This document shows positions 1 through 12,954 of a stretch of 64,000 nt of DNA, in pieces; the stretch's first letter is position 1, and each line of letters starts with the position of its first letter. Origin of the DNA: Vanessa cardui (Eukaryota; Arthropoda; Insecta; Lepidoptera; Nymphalidae); NCBI RefSeq assembly GCF_905220365.1, contig NC_061138.1:13035814-13099813 (forward strand), given 5' to 3'. The notes under the pieces were generated by a model. It had not been told where the DNA came from, ran no database searches, and saw nothing but the letters and a program-made list of their open reading frames with translations. The translations under genes and the position numbers were made by a program.

Positions 1-1815
1 TGTCTAATCTCAAAGCTTTGGTTTTCAAACGAAAGCTCAGCAATAACACTGTTAAAAGAATTGAAATGTATGAAATAATTAATTATTTGATTATAAGGTT
101 CGTTTTTTACAAGTGCACACACAATCACACTCTTTTTTTGCCGTATAATTATAAATTACCTGCAGCTAAACGATCCAACTAATAATTTTACAAATAGGTA
201 TGTACATTAGGTATCAGTATGGTAAATTTGCATTCGTATAAAAGTTTATGATTAATTATTAAGAAAGTAAATGCTTGTTCAGTTTTTTATATGAAATTTT
301 CGAGACTGAAAAAAGAATACCATTCGTTAATAGTGAGTACAATTTAATAGTCGAAATATCATTGAAATTGTATTGTGTTGTGATATATATCACATGACAT
401 ATGTTTAAAATACTTCCGTTGATTTATTGATTGAAACACGTATCATTGTATATTCATAACAATAAATTCCATTGTCGCGATTCATCGTTCGTGTTGTAAA
501 TAAATTATGTTCTACGCTAGCAAATAATTTATTAACGTCAACTTTGATGTATTTGTAATTATCATTGTTATAGTATTGTAATTATTGAACTAAATTTTGG
601 GAAATGTTCATGGCATATGTGTACAGTTTTTCATTTTTGTAAACGATGATTCGATTAAAAATTAACATCATAACTTATCTTGTCATCTATTGTGATTTTG
701 GGTCGCCTAACGGCTGAAAAAGGACTCAGCTTTATTTTCAAATCCGGATATAACATTTCTAAAGCCGGATACAAAAATAAATTAAGGCGAGGCAATATAC
801 TCGCTGGATCTGTAAACGTTCTGGCGGAGACAGAAAGAACAGACTGACAGACAGACAGACAGGCCGGATTTGACTGTTATAAGCCCAACGTGTCCGATTC
901 CTGACACCATCCCTGGCAACAGAATCAATTTTACCTTCGATTCGATGACAATGTTTTATTGTCAGAATGTCAAAGTAATGTTACTATATTTTACCTTTTT
1001 TTACTTAAACTTTTTTTCTCCCTTTCTCCTTTTGCTTATTATTCTTTTCATTCACCAAGGCGTACATTAGTATACCTCGTGCTAACAAGATGTCTTATTA
1101 AGCGTGAAACGAGAATTCCAAAAATAAAAAAATAAGATTATATTTCTTAATGAACGCCAATAAAAGTGAACGTTGATAGATCGTGAGTGAAGATCTTAGT
1201 GAGAAAAGTCAGTCTCGTGAACAAGACATTCGTAGATAATGTCGAAATATCGAGCTCCACCGAACAAAAATAAAAAACATGGTAAATATCCCGAAATTAA
1301 TACCTTTATTAACGAGAAAAGTTGTAGGTTACGCGCGACAATGAAACAGGAACGAGCGAAATCGCGCAAGGTAGGCTTTAAATATAAACATACTAATATT
1401 TTCAAAACTGTAATTTCATAAAGTCACCCCTTTCAGGCCCCGCCCACGTATTAAATCCCAATGGAATGTTCTCAAGTTTATAAGGCGTCCGCCAATCGAA
1501 TTAACAGTTTTCTCAAATATTTAAATCTCGAACATTCAATGCATAATGAAAATATACGAGTGATAATATTTTTATTTATTCACTCGTCTGTGTATTCAGT
1601 GAGTGAGAGGCAATCTAGATAATGTATATATTCATTAGGCGCGCAGTTAGGGGAATACTAAGCAAGTTGTTTGTAACAAGTTTCATTCTAGGAAATCTCC
1701 TGCTGAATCTCAAAACAAAATATTTTGCTCATACTTTGCGTATCTAATTGATATTTTTAATTTTCAAAAATAATTAAATATTATTATCTACGTGGTCATC
1801 TACAACAATCCGCAG
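1..1815. other. AT-rich non-coding stretch with repeats
   Basis: I see no convincing gene here. There is a short GACA microsatellite near 847-861. A dispersed repeat at about 1211-1302 recurs at about 3752-3830 and, in shorter form, at about 13985-14037. Its shared signature is 'gtagataatgtc' followed by 'atggtaaatatccc' (single-base differences between copies). The 60-codon open frame at 1239-1421 lies over this repeat and is not taken as a gene. Confidence 0.5.
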
Positions 1816-1910
1816 TACACCTGTGTGCTGGGTATCGGTCTCTGGCTTGCCATTATCCTTTTCGTCGATGCCTGTTACGCCCAAGTCAGGCCATACTCGT
1901 GCTTTCTCTG
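1816..1910 (+). CDS. Candidate exon of an unidentified membrane protein
   Basis: A 95-base stretch, clearly GC-richer than its surroundings, reads open in one frame. It encodes a hydrophobic segment (VLGIGLWLAIILFVDACYA) followed by QVRPYSCFLW. A CAG sits just before it (1813-1815) and a good donor, GTGAGG, just after. It ends in phase 2 (TG/). The pyrimidine tract before the acceptor is poor, and the frame stays open upstream only to 1777, so the 5' boundary is uncertain. The product could be a transmembrane segment near the C-terminus of a multi-pass protein. I do not recognise the family. Two later candidate exons at 2449-2514 and 4198-4252 join it in phase. This could be the last part of a gene entering the window from the left. 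Confidence 0.42.
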
Positions 1911-2010
1911 GTGAGGTAGTCTACACATATATACATTTATATCAACGATTCTCGTTTATTCTTGTTTTTTTCTTTTTGAGAAAGGACAATGTAAACTGCT
2001 AACTAAATAT

Positions 2011-2270
2011 TCCTCACGATGTTTTCCTTCACCATTCCATCAACATCACCACGAACGCTGTAAAGTGCTCGAAACGTCGGGATGTTAAAAAAAAAAATTT
2101 ATATACGCGATTCAAATCCGTTATAACTAGTTTTATTTCAATGTGTAATAATCGCGAATATTTAAGATAACAAATTAAGTACATAGTATATATAGTGGTG
2201 CTTGCCTGGATTTGAACCCGCAATCATCGGTTAAGATGCACGCGTTCTAGCCACTGGGCCATCTCAGCTT
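2011..2270 (-). repeat. tRNA-derived SINE (family A), interrupted by another repeat
   Basis: In antisense orientation this carries the family head (a 'gctgagatggcccagtgg'-like A-box region, then a B-box 'gggttcaaatcc'-like segment) at about 2165-2270. The family's internal 'cacgatgttttccttcacc' block is at about 2012-2033. Copies of the same family lie at 6967-7262 and 14875-15184. Between the two parts, about 2034-2165, sits unrelated sequence with an A-run and the motif 'gaaacgtcggga'. It looks like a second repeat inserted into the SINE, replacing about 25 bases. Confidence 0.7.
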
Positions 2271-2448
2271 CGTCTCAGTCATAAATGAATGATTACAAAA
2301 TACTCAAACAGTTCTATAACTGTTCACATCTTTATATGGTTCTCCAAATTGTCGTCTCATGACACGATCTAAACACGAGCTATCAATGAACATACATTAC
2401 TCGACGTAGATTTAGATTTCTCAGAATATGACGTAACTTGTTATTCAG

Positions 2449-2514
2449 GATGGCGAGCCTTAGTCCGCTAACAATCCATCACAGTCAACCAATGTTTACC
2501 AGTTGCAGGTCAAG
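2449..2514 (+). CDS. Candidate second exon of the unidentified gene at 1816
   Basis: An acceptor 'ttgttattcag' is followed by G and 21 codons beginning ATG GCG AGC, then AG and a donor GTCAGT at 2515. A weaker alternative donor, GTCAAG, lies at 2509 in the same phase. The first G completes the split codon left by the exon at 1816-1910 as TGG (Trp), and the final AG is completed by the next candidate exon. The predicted residues run MASLSPLTIHHSQPMFTSC, with no recognisable domain. Support comes from phase and splice signals only. Codon composition is unremarkable, and such a short exon can arise by chance. Confidence 0.28.
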
Positions 2515-2681
2515 GTCAGTTTTCGAATGTGACGTCACATCCAAGTCAAGGCGTCTAATGTATTGACTTTTCTATTTAAAAATAAATACAAGGTAATTGT
2601 ATATAATATTCATATTTTTAGTAACTGAAGCTCATTTTTACCAATAAGATTTTTTCATTTCTACCTTATTATATACTAATT

Positions 2682-2872
2682 GATGATCTCTGTGGTCGAC
2701 TAGTGTGTACACCGGTTTTTCCCGACCGAGTCTATGTAGAAGGTTTTTATGTTGTCTCAGGTATGGGTGTTAATGGCACCGCCATTACTTCTGATTTTCC
2801 ATAGCACAAGTGCTTTAGCTACTTTCATTGGGATCAGAGTAATGTATAAGATGTTGTCCAATATTTATTTAT
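2682..2872 (+). repeat. SINE family B, degraded copy
   Basis: The block runs from 'gatgatctctgtggtcga' through the 'gtgtgtacaccgg' segment, 'gttgtctcaggt' and 'catagcacaagtgctttagctac' to 'gtaatgtataagatgttgt'. It matches, with divergence, the better copy at 20208-20434 and the antisense copy at 33266-33466. The tRNA-like B box present in the 20208 copy is partly deleted here. Confidence 0.65.
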
Positions 2873-4197
2873 TCTGACCATTCTATTTACAGGGCTAATG
2901 GCTGACATAGTTTGTAGTGACACTATATTCTTTATCTTACGATTAAATTATTTTAATTATAACTAAATTACTGTTTATTAGTATTTGTCTGTTCTCGACT
3001 ACTGATTACGTAGCGTAGAACAGCGACTTCATCTAATTTGAATACCAGTTAATATATTCAAATTATATACAGTTCCAGTAGTTCGCTCATTTAATTAGTG
3101 CTGTTAAAAGTATCCAGAACTCGGGCCACTCACATTAAGCGCAAAGCCCTAGACTCTTCAAACTGAATTAACATAATCTTTGTAAAAATATATTTATATA
3201 TTTCGACGATTATAAAAAATTAAGAGCTACGTTGTTCCTATATTTATAGTATGTTGATGTTAAGATGTTTTCTTTTGAATTGATTTTTTTTTAAGTAGAC
3301 AGGATTAAAATTTGCGTGCAGCACTGTATCCGTCACGTTTGAGTGAAACGTTTCCGAGTTAGAATATCATTTCCATTAAGTCAAGTATACACTTTGTGTC
3401 TTGACGCATTAATGTCATAAACGATAATGAACCGGCATTTGGCCTGGGCTTAAAAGTAAATACGTCCTCACAACTTCGTCTATCGCAAGCACAGACCATC
3501 AGTCAGTGTTGGTTTTACTACGACTAATGGAGACGAGCGCTCTCGGTTGCGATGTAGGAACACCGCACACTGAAGACGGTCTTACAATGTTAACATCATA
3601 CGGTTGCTTGTATAATTAAAACTTTTAACAATGAATAAAGGTTTTAGCGGTAGATCCGCATTATAAGATTTTAAATTAAAAGGTTTTTATTGACATATTT
3701 CTTATTTTTATTTCATGGAAATCGATATTTAACACATCTACCCGCAAACTTTAGTCTCGTGAAGACATTCGTAGATAATGTCAAAATATCGGGCTACGTC
3801 CAATAAAAAAAATATGGTAAATATCCCGTTTTAAATAACTATGATCTGCATTATGTTTTCATATTTTAAACGTCACGGTGTTCCTTATTTGTATTAAATC
3901 AAGTAACTTAATTAAAAAAAATATTTGAATTAGTGAAGAAATTGATTTAAAAAACTAAAAGCGGATCTCTACCAAGAATTGATGTCTTGGTCTTGGACTC
4001 TGTAGTAATGGCTATAAATAACCGTAAACCTATACATAATAAAAATATTTATATCTATTTATTGTATTCTTAATTTAAAAAGTTGTAGGAATATTTTTTT
4101 TCTGATCTTAATTACGTACTTAGACAATATATATAAAGTTATGTAAAATTGTAAGCTAATAGTACAGTATATAATATTTGGCGTCGTCGGTTTGCAG

Positions 4198-4252
4198 ACG
4201 CCCTCAGCGCTCTCTTACGTCGACAAAAACAAATGGAAGTCTTGGCAAATAA
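4198..4252 (+). CDS. Candidate terminal exon of the unidentified gene at 1816
   Basis: A good acceptor ('gtcggtttgcag') is followed by A, which completes AG/A (Arg) from the exon at 2449-2514. Eighteen codons ending in TAA follow, the last few reading NGSLGK. The stretch is GC-raised compared with its flanks. A second frame from the same acceptor also stays open, to a TGA at 4293-4295 (residues SYVDKNKWKSWQ and on), so the frame is not settled. Together the three candidate exons would give a membrane segment and a short Ser/Thr/Arg-rich tail. Confidence 0.25.
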
Positions 4253-4299
4253 TTGCGGGGTCGCAAGCGATGCAACCGAGTCGAATGTTATTATGAGCG

Positions 4300-6960
4300 G
4301 CGGGATTTAATCTGCTTCTTCATCAATGTCTAAGACAATTTGCATATAAAAACATTCTCTTCGACTTTATATATTATATCCATCTTGTATGCGGTTTATG
4401 TTAATTACTTTAAATGCATTCGAGATATAGAAGCAATTTAAGCTTAAGTAACTTTCAATTAAAATATTAAACGAAATTTAACAGATATAATAGCAATTAT
4501 CTTACAGAGTATGTGAGTTTTAAAGTATAATTGTTTAACATTTATTATGGATTGTTATTTTATTTTCTACAAGCTTGCTAGCTAGTTTCAAAATATAACG
4601 TATTTAGTTATCTGTTTGGGTTTGGGATATTATGAAGTAATAATCTAATGTTATTATTCGTATGAGTACATATATAAAATAAGAAATTGTTTAAATAGTG
4701 TTTGACTATGTTATTTTCTTCTTTAAAGTCATTATTAGTTGTTTTAATGTGTTTTTCTTATGTTAAAGCTTGCTTGCTATGACTAAAAGGTATACTTTTA
4801 TTTCTCACGAACACAGTACGTTGAAACAGCAATATAAGTACAATATTTTGGTACACTTTACTCTCAAAGGTACGTGTATTTTTGCGTGCACTCCGTTTGT
4901 TATTATTTCAATGCTTATAAAGCTGCTTATTTATACACGCTCTTGAATAATACATATCCACTTCGGTCGTGGGTAGGTGCCCTCGGCAAGACTTGCGAGA
5001 AATCAATATTCACACTAAAATAATACAAAATTCAAGGATCGTTGAAAGTTACTTGCCCTTCGTGGTGGGGTTTCATACCAGATGTCTTAAAACCCACTAG
5101 AATAGATGTTTAGGATGCGTGAGCCAGTGTGGCTACAAAATTTATTATTTCCCAAGGTCGGTTGCGCGTTAGTAATCATCCCTTACGAACGGTTAATATT
5201 TTTTACAGTACTAAAGTCTACGGGCGAAGGTGACTACTTACCATCAGGTGGCTCATTTTATCATCCGCCTACTTATTTGAATTAAAAAAAAAAAAACAAG
5301 TTTCTAATGGATAGTGAAGAGTCAAGAGCAGTAATGTAACTAGATGATTCCAGATGTTATTTTTATCGATTATCAAATGTTAATTTTGTTATGATTGCGA
5401 GCCTGCTCAATAGATAACGAGCTGAGTTTGAATTAAATTTCGCTGATGTCTTGTAGTTGTGTTTTGATGCATTCATTAAAATTAAAATAATAAAAAAATG
5501 TACGCAAGGTGCGTGCATTTTGTTATTATTTTTGGCTGTACAATAATGTCGTCATTTATTCATTTACTTTATTAATAATTCATTATTATATTTAGTAATA
5601 AAATGCACTCGTGTGAAACCGAGGCGGATCGTTAATGTACTAATAAAGATGACAATAATGGAGAATGCATAAAGAATTTTCCAGATTACAATGTATCCTT
5701 GTTGTTATTAAATAACTAGTTTGTATAATCCAGTCTTAATAAAAACGTTCTCCCGTTGTTTACGTTTCATTAAAAACTGTTTTTTTATGAATTTGTGTTG
5801 TCGTATTTTGTATTTTGAATTTTGTAGCGGCGTAATTATTAACTGGGAATGCCGTGGATGTAATAGAACGGCTCTTCGGTGACACGAGCTAATAAATTCG
5901 ATGTGAATAGCGTAACAAAATAAAATTGAATACATTTGGGTCCGACTAAAGCGCGCGGTTACGTTGCTTAATTTGATGCTGCCCCACGGCGCTACGTTCA
6001 CGGCTGTCAGAACAAAGATGCAAAAAAATAATATACTTAATTATATTAGAGCTAGTTTTGGTCAATGTCATTCGTTGAAGTCTAAGCCAAATCCGATCAA
6101 ATTCGATTTAGTGAATTGGTCGTGAAAGAGTAACAGGCTTTATCAGGAGTAAATATATGTAGATAGACATATACGAAGATCAAAAAGTACTATTAGTATC
6201 ATAAACACAAAAGTTTTAAGATTAAATTGTTAATAAAAACAATAACATATTTGAGAGTCTTAAATCAAATATTAAAGAGAAGCATGTAAATTAAGTATAC
6301 GAGAAGCGTTATTATGTTTGATATAAGCGCTCTCTGAAGACCCCTAGAAACCAATGGTTATGCTACTTTGCCTCAATTTTCCGAGCTGTGCAGTTTGGTC
6401 CCAAATAGCTATCTGTTTGCTCCCATGTGTTTTGATTATAAAGTCAAAAATGCAAGTGAATACATAAGCCGGAACAGTAGATATATATACAAAAATACAC
6501 CAGCTGTGCGCCGCTTACTGACAATATCAACATATGCGACGATATATATAATGGATTATATCTGCGTGTATTTCTGAATCGTCAGATAACTGCGAATGTA
6601 TTATATAAAAATTCGTTGGTAACGAGATTTTTGCTATTTAGTTAAATTCAACTAGATTCAAACTTGACTAAAATAATAAGGACTCCGATAATAAATAATA
6701 TTGTCTGTCATCATTCAAGACTTTTAGTCGATTTAAATAAATAATCCATCGGCCTAATTGATTTTCACCGTCAATGCATATAAAATTTATTCGGAAAATG
6801 CAAGACTCCCCATGGAATAGGAAAAAAACTGTTCATTTCCGAAGTCTACATTAACAATCGCTGCTTTCAATATAAATTCTTACGATTCCCGTGCTAAATA
6901 CATTATTAATTAAGCGTTTTAAAAAATAATAACGTTCATATTTATATTTTATTTGTTTTA
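4300..6960. other. AT-rich non-coding stretch
   Basis: No gene is supported. At about 5077-5297 there is an old copy of the C-type dispersed repeat ('gtgagccagtgtggctac' followed further on by 'ttaccatcaggtggctc'), ending in an A-run. The open frames at 5708-6001 (minus) and 6368-6577 (plus) have no splice, codon or family support. Confidence 0.45.
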
Positions 6961-6966
6961 TTTATA

Positions 6967-7262
6967 GCGGCCGAGATGACCGAGTTAGAACGTTTTAACT
7001 GATGATCGGGTTCAAATCCAGGCAAGCACCCACTGAATATTCATGTGCTTATTTTGTGTTTATAATTCATCTCTTACTCGGCGGAGAAGTAAAACATCGT
7101 GAGGAAACTTGCATGTCTCTAATTTAATAGAAATTCTGCCAAAAAAAACCGACCACATTCTACCAACCCGCATTGTAACAGCGTTGTGGAATAGGTTTCA
7201 AACCTTCTCAAAAGGAGAGGAGGCCTTAGCCCAGCAGTGGGAAATATACAAGTCGTTGTTAT
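6967..7262 (+). repeat. tRNA-derived SINE (family A), near full length
   Basis: The head has a degraded A box, a B-box-like 'ggttcaaatcc' and 'aggcaagcaccc'. The body carries 'gtgtttataattcatctc', 'cggcggagaagtaaaacatcgtgagg' (split over the line) and 'accaacccgcattgtaacagcg', and the tail 'cagcagtgggaaatatac'. The order of blocks is the same as in the copy at 14875-15184. Confidence 0.8.
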
Positions 7263-9024
7263 ATTTATTTGGTTTAATTTAAAAGTCGTTACATTTACAA
7301 TAAACAATAGCATTACAAACATTTTGGTCTGCTAATTGCTTCGTGTTTTCACACAGCGGTAAATAAACAGCTATCCGTATGTAAATGTCCCGCTATCGTG
7401 GTTAACAGGCGGACGGGTTCGGATCCCACTCCACGTGACTATATCTGTTGGTTCGTCCCCATTCGTATGGCAAATGACAATATTTTTAAATCTACCTTTA
7501 ATCCTGCCCGTCCATTTGACTGCTAAAATAACTGTTGTTTTGGCAAAGGATTCTGATTATATCATATGCTCTACTGTTGGTATGATAGCATTTCCTGTCA
7601 AATTTAATTTTAAAATAATGTTAATCACTTAGTCACAGACATTAACGGTCAACATATGCGGATTTTCGCAATGGTGTTGGTTTTTCATTGAAATACTCGG
7701 GCTGAAACTAAAATAACTATTTTATTTTTTCGTTTAATAATCATTCAATATTTTTAGTAATAAATAAAAAATGTTCCAACAAAAAAATTACTTCTGTTAC
7801 ATCATGCAATTGCAGCTACTTCGCGAAAAAAATACATATACATCCAAATTGAGAAAAGTTGGTCTTTTTTTAAAGTCTATTTAAAAAATCACTATATTAG
7901 TATTGAAAAAATAAACAACATCATTCACATCTATTAATAAAGGGCTTAATGTGAATTTCTACTTTAAAATGAATTTTAAATGCAGAATGTTCCAGTTTCA
8001 TAATGACGTCAGGTATATGTAATGCTCTTATCATATATTGTGAGACAATGCTTTTAAAAACAACGCGACAATTACAAATTCTAATGATGTTTTCCGCACG
8101 TACAAGTAAACACATCTTTAAATATAGAGCACAAGGTCTTAGGAAAAGGTCACAAGATCCCACTTCGGGCGCCACTTCAGAGCATGTGTCGTTCGCGTTA
8201 CTGCCGGCGTCCTTACTCCGTTATCTTGCATTTTTTTTGTGAATAAAACTTAATCACTTCCTACTTGTACCTTTTCTAACGTCGCGCTATCAACCCTCAG
8301 TGAAAAACGAGTCTTAGCTGTCATGAAAATAAATCTTCTAGAATGTTCTATCCCCGCAGTTACAAAGATGTTAAAAAAAAGAAACGCTATTGACCTTTAC
8401 TACTTTTATGTATGTGAAAGTATTCCAACGATTGTGAATTTATACTTGTGTATATAAATACTTCGTCAGGAAAGTATATTTTTTATACGTGCAATATTTC
8501 AACTTAGCAATTTTCTATTTATATTTTCTGTACGATTCTAAAACTTCAAGAAGTTAATGCATAGAAATGGCCTATACGTACATTAGGTGAGTTTGAAGCA
8601 AGGGAGAACAGTTTTGAATGTTTATTTTTACATATTTGCTTTAAAGGGAAAATATTTTAAAAGAGAAACACTTTTGAAGTATAAACATGCATGAATTTGG
8701 TTACGTTTAAGAAAATTAATTGGATTATCGAACTTGTAGGTTTTTTATAAATATCGCGAGAATAAATTTTGTTTACGATTCGCTAACTGTATCTAATTTT
8801 CTCAATTTATGCAATAAATTCGCCGAACGAACTGAAGTAATGGCTGCCAGTCGTCGGGTGAGCTAGATGGGTTCGAACCCCAATAACAGTATCCGTTTAC
8901 AGGCCAATTTTGTGTCCAGTGTTGTGTTACAGCCTGCGACTGATTGCATCTGTGTAGATGTAAGCTACGTAGACACATAACAAGTTTGTTTCATTTCATT
9001 GAAAGGTAGACAGATATAAATTAA

Positions 9025-9125
9025 CTGTCAATAGCGCAATGGTTTACGGGCCGCCTAGCGATGTAAAGTCCCAGGATCGATCCTGACCTCTTGGGTTATT
9101 GTCGTACCCACTTCTAACACAAGTG
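9025..9125 (+). repeat. tRNA-derived SINE-like fragment
   Basis: An A-box-like 'agcgcaatggtttacgg' is followed 30-40 bases later by a B-box-like 'ggatcgatcc'. That spacing matches a tRNA-type polymerase III promoter, but no tRNA fold closes around it. I found no second copy in the window, so the family is not established. Confidence 0.3.
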
Positions 9126-10207
9126 ATAAGCTAAAATAAAGGAATATTAATAAATCCTTAATTTAAGGCATTGCTAGTTTTCTTTATAAAATAAAAACTC
9201 TCTGATTAAAAAAGGGAATTTTTGTTTATCACTATAACTTTCAATATAAACAACTTTATAGCAGCAATAGTATGTTTAAGCTGATTGATCATGAGATGAA
9301 AGGCTTGCTTTAAGTTACAAAGTATTTTTTTATACCTCAGGATTTAAAGCAAAAGGTATCTAATTTCTTAAATTTCGCTGAAGGTGTAGCTGTGTGCAGG
9401 TAGTGTAATTTGAATCTATTCAGTAATATATATAATACTATACGCGTCTATGTGCTATTCATTTACAACGCTCATATACTTGCCGTACTTTAAAAGATCT
9501 TGTCAATATTTCAACGAAGTCTCAGAGGAAATCGCCGATAGAGGCGCTTCCGTGACAACCGTCGGTAAAGTATAACTGATACACTGGAACCGATGGCGTG
9601 GAATACGGTATCTTAAAAGGTATAATAAATGTTCGCTGCAGTGTATGCCGTTACTATCTATCACCACACACTACACTGTTGTTATGAAATATATATTTCG
9701 TTTTTAATTATTATTGTATGGTTTTTTAGCGGTTCTAAATTTAAATACTAAGTTTGTAGAATAATCAAAAGTTTTATTACGATAAAAAATAACTCTGCTT
9801 TTTTTTTGTAAATGAACTAAATTATTCGTTAGTAAAAAAACCAAATGAAGAATTTATTTGAAATTTACAAGACCAATTGGAATGCAGTTTCTATTTGTAT
9901 CGTATTGAAGTAATTTTTTTTAGCATGTAGTAGTTATGTAACTTCTCTCATGCGAACACGCGTTTTAATACCTTAGAGAGTAGCTGTGGGTAAATTGGCG
10001 ATTGGAAAATAATTACCTGTAGGTTTTGCATTGCTCTCATTGCAACGATTTATTGAGTCGCACTTGAATATACATTTATTTTACTTTATCTAGTTAAGTA
10101 GAGCGTGTGTTGCAGATTCCCATTGATAATAATTTGCACGATTTTCTTAATTATATCTCTATTTTCACTTGATTTATTCTTTTAATAAAGTTTAATAAAC
10201 TAAAGCG

Positions 10208-10392
10208 CATCAAAATCAAAATATACTTTATTCAATTAGGCTTTTAAAAGAATTTTCGAATTGTCGAAATTCACTTTCGAATCGTCATCTAACAACTATT
10301 TTAAGTGAAGCTACTACCGGTTCGGAAAGTCTACCGAGAAGAACCGACAAGAAACTCAGTAGTTACTCTTTCTCAACATTTAAAAACACAGT
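10208..10392 (+). repeat. Dispersed repeat family D
   Basis: The block holds 'tatactttattcaattaggc', 'gaatcgtcatctaac', 'gtgaagctactaccggttcg', 'taccgagaagaaccg' and 'agaaactcagtagttactct'. The same order recurs at about 15808-15900 (partial) and in antisense at about 46185-46350. A diverged antisense version lies at about 27720-27865. The repeat has no coding capacity and looks like a short non-autonomous element. Confidence 0.7.
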
Positions 10393-12954
10393 CATGTTAG
10401 TTAATTAGAATTATATATGTATGTAACCTTGTACATGACTTGTAATTTTGTTCCATTATTTTTGTCGATATACTAGAATAGGACTTGTATTATGAAACAG
10501 CAATATACTTGACACAGCCCTTGAAGTGTTGTCATATTCAAGTCAATCATATAGCGGTGAAGGGGTTCACGTTGGAGTGCTTCCACGTATCGTGTTTCAC
10601 ATATTGGACCCTTTTAACGTACTTTCGAACTCAGAGTACAACGTCAAATAAAGAACTACGAAACACTTTTCCAATGTGAACTATTTTTCATCTATAAACT
10701 TCGTTCAATATTTTATAAATTATTTTTTACTGAAAAACTAAAAATCTATCAAATGAATGTTACATTTTTATACATAATGCATTCGGATAAATGCATACAT
10801 TTAAATAATCCGGTCCAAATGAATTTCATTTTAATTGTATGCACCGATATGAAAATACTATTTTATAGTTAGTATTTATTTAACTTTTAAAATGTGCTGA
10901 CAAAATAACACTTTTGTGTACTGAAACTGTTGTTTTTGACAATCTAAATTTCCCTTCTATTAAACATAGTTTATGAGGTGATTAGTTAAACAATCCATTA
11001 TATGTTTATAAATTCTAATGACAACCCAATGATGATCAAAAGAATTGAGTGTTTAATTATTACTGTCTAAATATTGGCTGTTCAGCTGCTAAACAAGATT
11101 TAGTTTTTTTTTATAGTTTAAATTAATAAATAAATAATATGTAATATGTACGAGACAAACATGCTTTATATAATTGACGTAAGATTACTTACAAAGTTGG
11201 TGGCAGACGAAATGAGGCAAGTATATTGCCTTGTTTTATTTCTTAGCAAATTACTCTATTTCCAATTGTTAATGGTGAAAAGAGTAGGTAATAAATTGAT
11301 CATTAAACATAGTTAGACCTCTGCGCTGGTTAAATGAGATGGCGCCATTTAAAGAAATAAGAGAGGACCCTACTTTTCCAACCTCAGACGTTGAGTTTTT
11401 CTCTTCAATTTAAACGGGACACCTCACTTAATTAATACCTTCGATAGCTAGTTCAATGAGAAAATTGGATAACCTCAACTCTATTGAAAACCGGATACTA
11501 CTAGTACTATTCATATATATTATACAAATAAAGTCTTATAGTACTCAAATTAGTTACAAAATTGTTATTATAATTTAAAAAGAACGTATTATTTAAAACG
11601 TTCCAAACAAAATAACTTCAGATATTTATTTCTAAATATTATATTTACTCATTCGGTTACCCTTTAGAGTTGGATTTCATATACGATATTATTTGTTTTG
11701 TGCTTAGTTTTCTGTAGGTTTTTTAAAGATCTTGACACCTTATAAAGTATACCAGCATCCAAAATAGATTTATCAGGCTTCACACAAGAAACGACTACAC
11801 TTTTGCAAGTACCGCTCATGGCAAGACCATTAACTAAAACTTACATACATTATATTATTGTTAAAATAAAGTGATTTTTTGCGCATGTATAACATAAATA
11901 TCAAACGCCATAAACTGAAGGACGACTGAAACCTTAAGCTTTCAAAGGTTTAGCTAATATCGATTCTCATCGAGTATTCTATGTTCACATTATTATTTTT
12001 AATAAAAATGAAATCTTTGATTAAACCGAAAGCAATAGTCCGCGTCACGTCCGATCGTCTCCGGCGAAATCTCAATAATGTCACTCAATCTGGCCTCTGT
12101 TTACAAAGAGACGCAAAAATACCATTTTCTAATTTCCCTTTTTCTCTTCCACGCCTCCGCGAAATCGAGCCGCCTGCCGTTTTATTAAGATTAAAAGGAT
12201 TCTCGGGAATTTTTACACTTCTACCTCATTTAAATATCAGTGATTTGTTTTACATTCGTTCAATTATTTATCGGCATAATAATATTATAATGCATATTAT
12301 ATTTTCTAATATATTATATTTTGAATACTTGTTTTGAGTTAAATAATCGTCACTACTTTCCTTCGATGCGCATCGATGCTGTTCAATCAATAGTGTGATA
12401 TTTTTAAACAGTATATTCTATTAGATAAAAATATTAATGTTTAAAAGTAATTTCATCAATACAATAAACTAGTATTTAATGTTATAAATAGATAACCTTT
12501 GTTTATTATTATGTAGAAAGCAGCCGCTGGAACTAATGATCCGATACTAACAAAAGAACACTAGAAAAAAATTTCATTATTCCGGAGTGCTTTAGATTAT
12601 TTTATATTATATCATACAATTTTCTTTATTTAGTGACAGGTTAGCTAGTGACACGTAAAGCCAATGGTCCTGCGAATGATTTTTCTTCGGTCGCGTCGGA
12701 TTGCCGTTCCTTATAGAGTGTGCACTCACATAGAGTGTTTGTACATCACTAATGCAATATAATATGTATGTGTTGCGCAGATTGTTAATTTTTGGAATGA
12801 AGGTTAGTCTTTGTGACCGAATTCGATCGTACAATAATATAATTATGGTTTTTTTGTTGGATGTAAGCACAACTATAATGCTTTTCTTTTAAACTTTAAG
12901 CTCTATTAAAAATTATATAAAAAGCTCGGCAGATCTCTAATCACTAGATACATA

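Larger units (their letters stand above)
7263..12954. other. AT-rich non-coding stretch with repeat fragments
   Basis: No gene is supported. There is a possible tRNA-derived SINE fragment at about 9025-9125 (see separate entry) and a D-type repeat at 10208-10392. A GC-raised island at about 12028-12205 lies inside the 118-codon frame at 11981-12337, whose product has no recognisable features. The island could be regulatory. The overlapping frames at 7921-8242 on both strands are not credible genes. Confidence 0.4.

Noticed and set aside
1239..1421. 60-codon basic ORF
   Set aside because: It coincides with a dispersed repeat that has two more copies in the window.
11981..12337. 118-codon ORF
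   Set aside because: The N- and C-terminal parts are AT-driven Ile/Phe-rich. Only the middle is GC-raised, which better fits a non-coding element.
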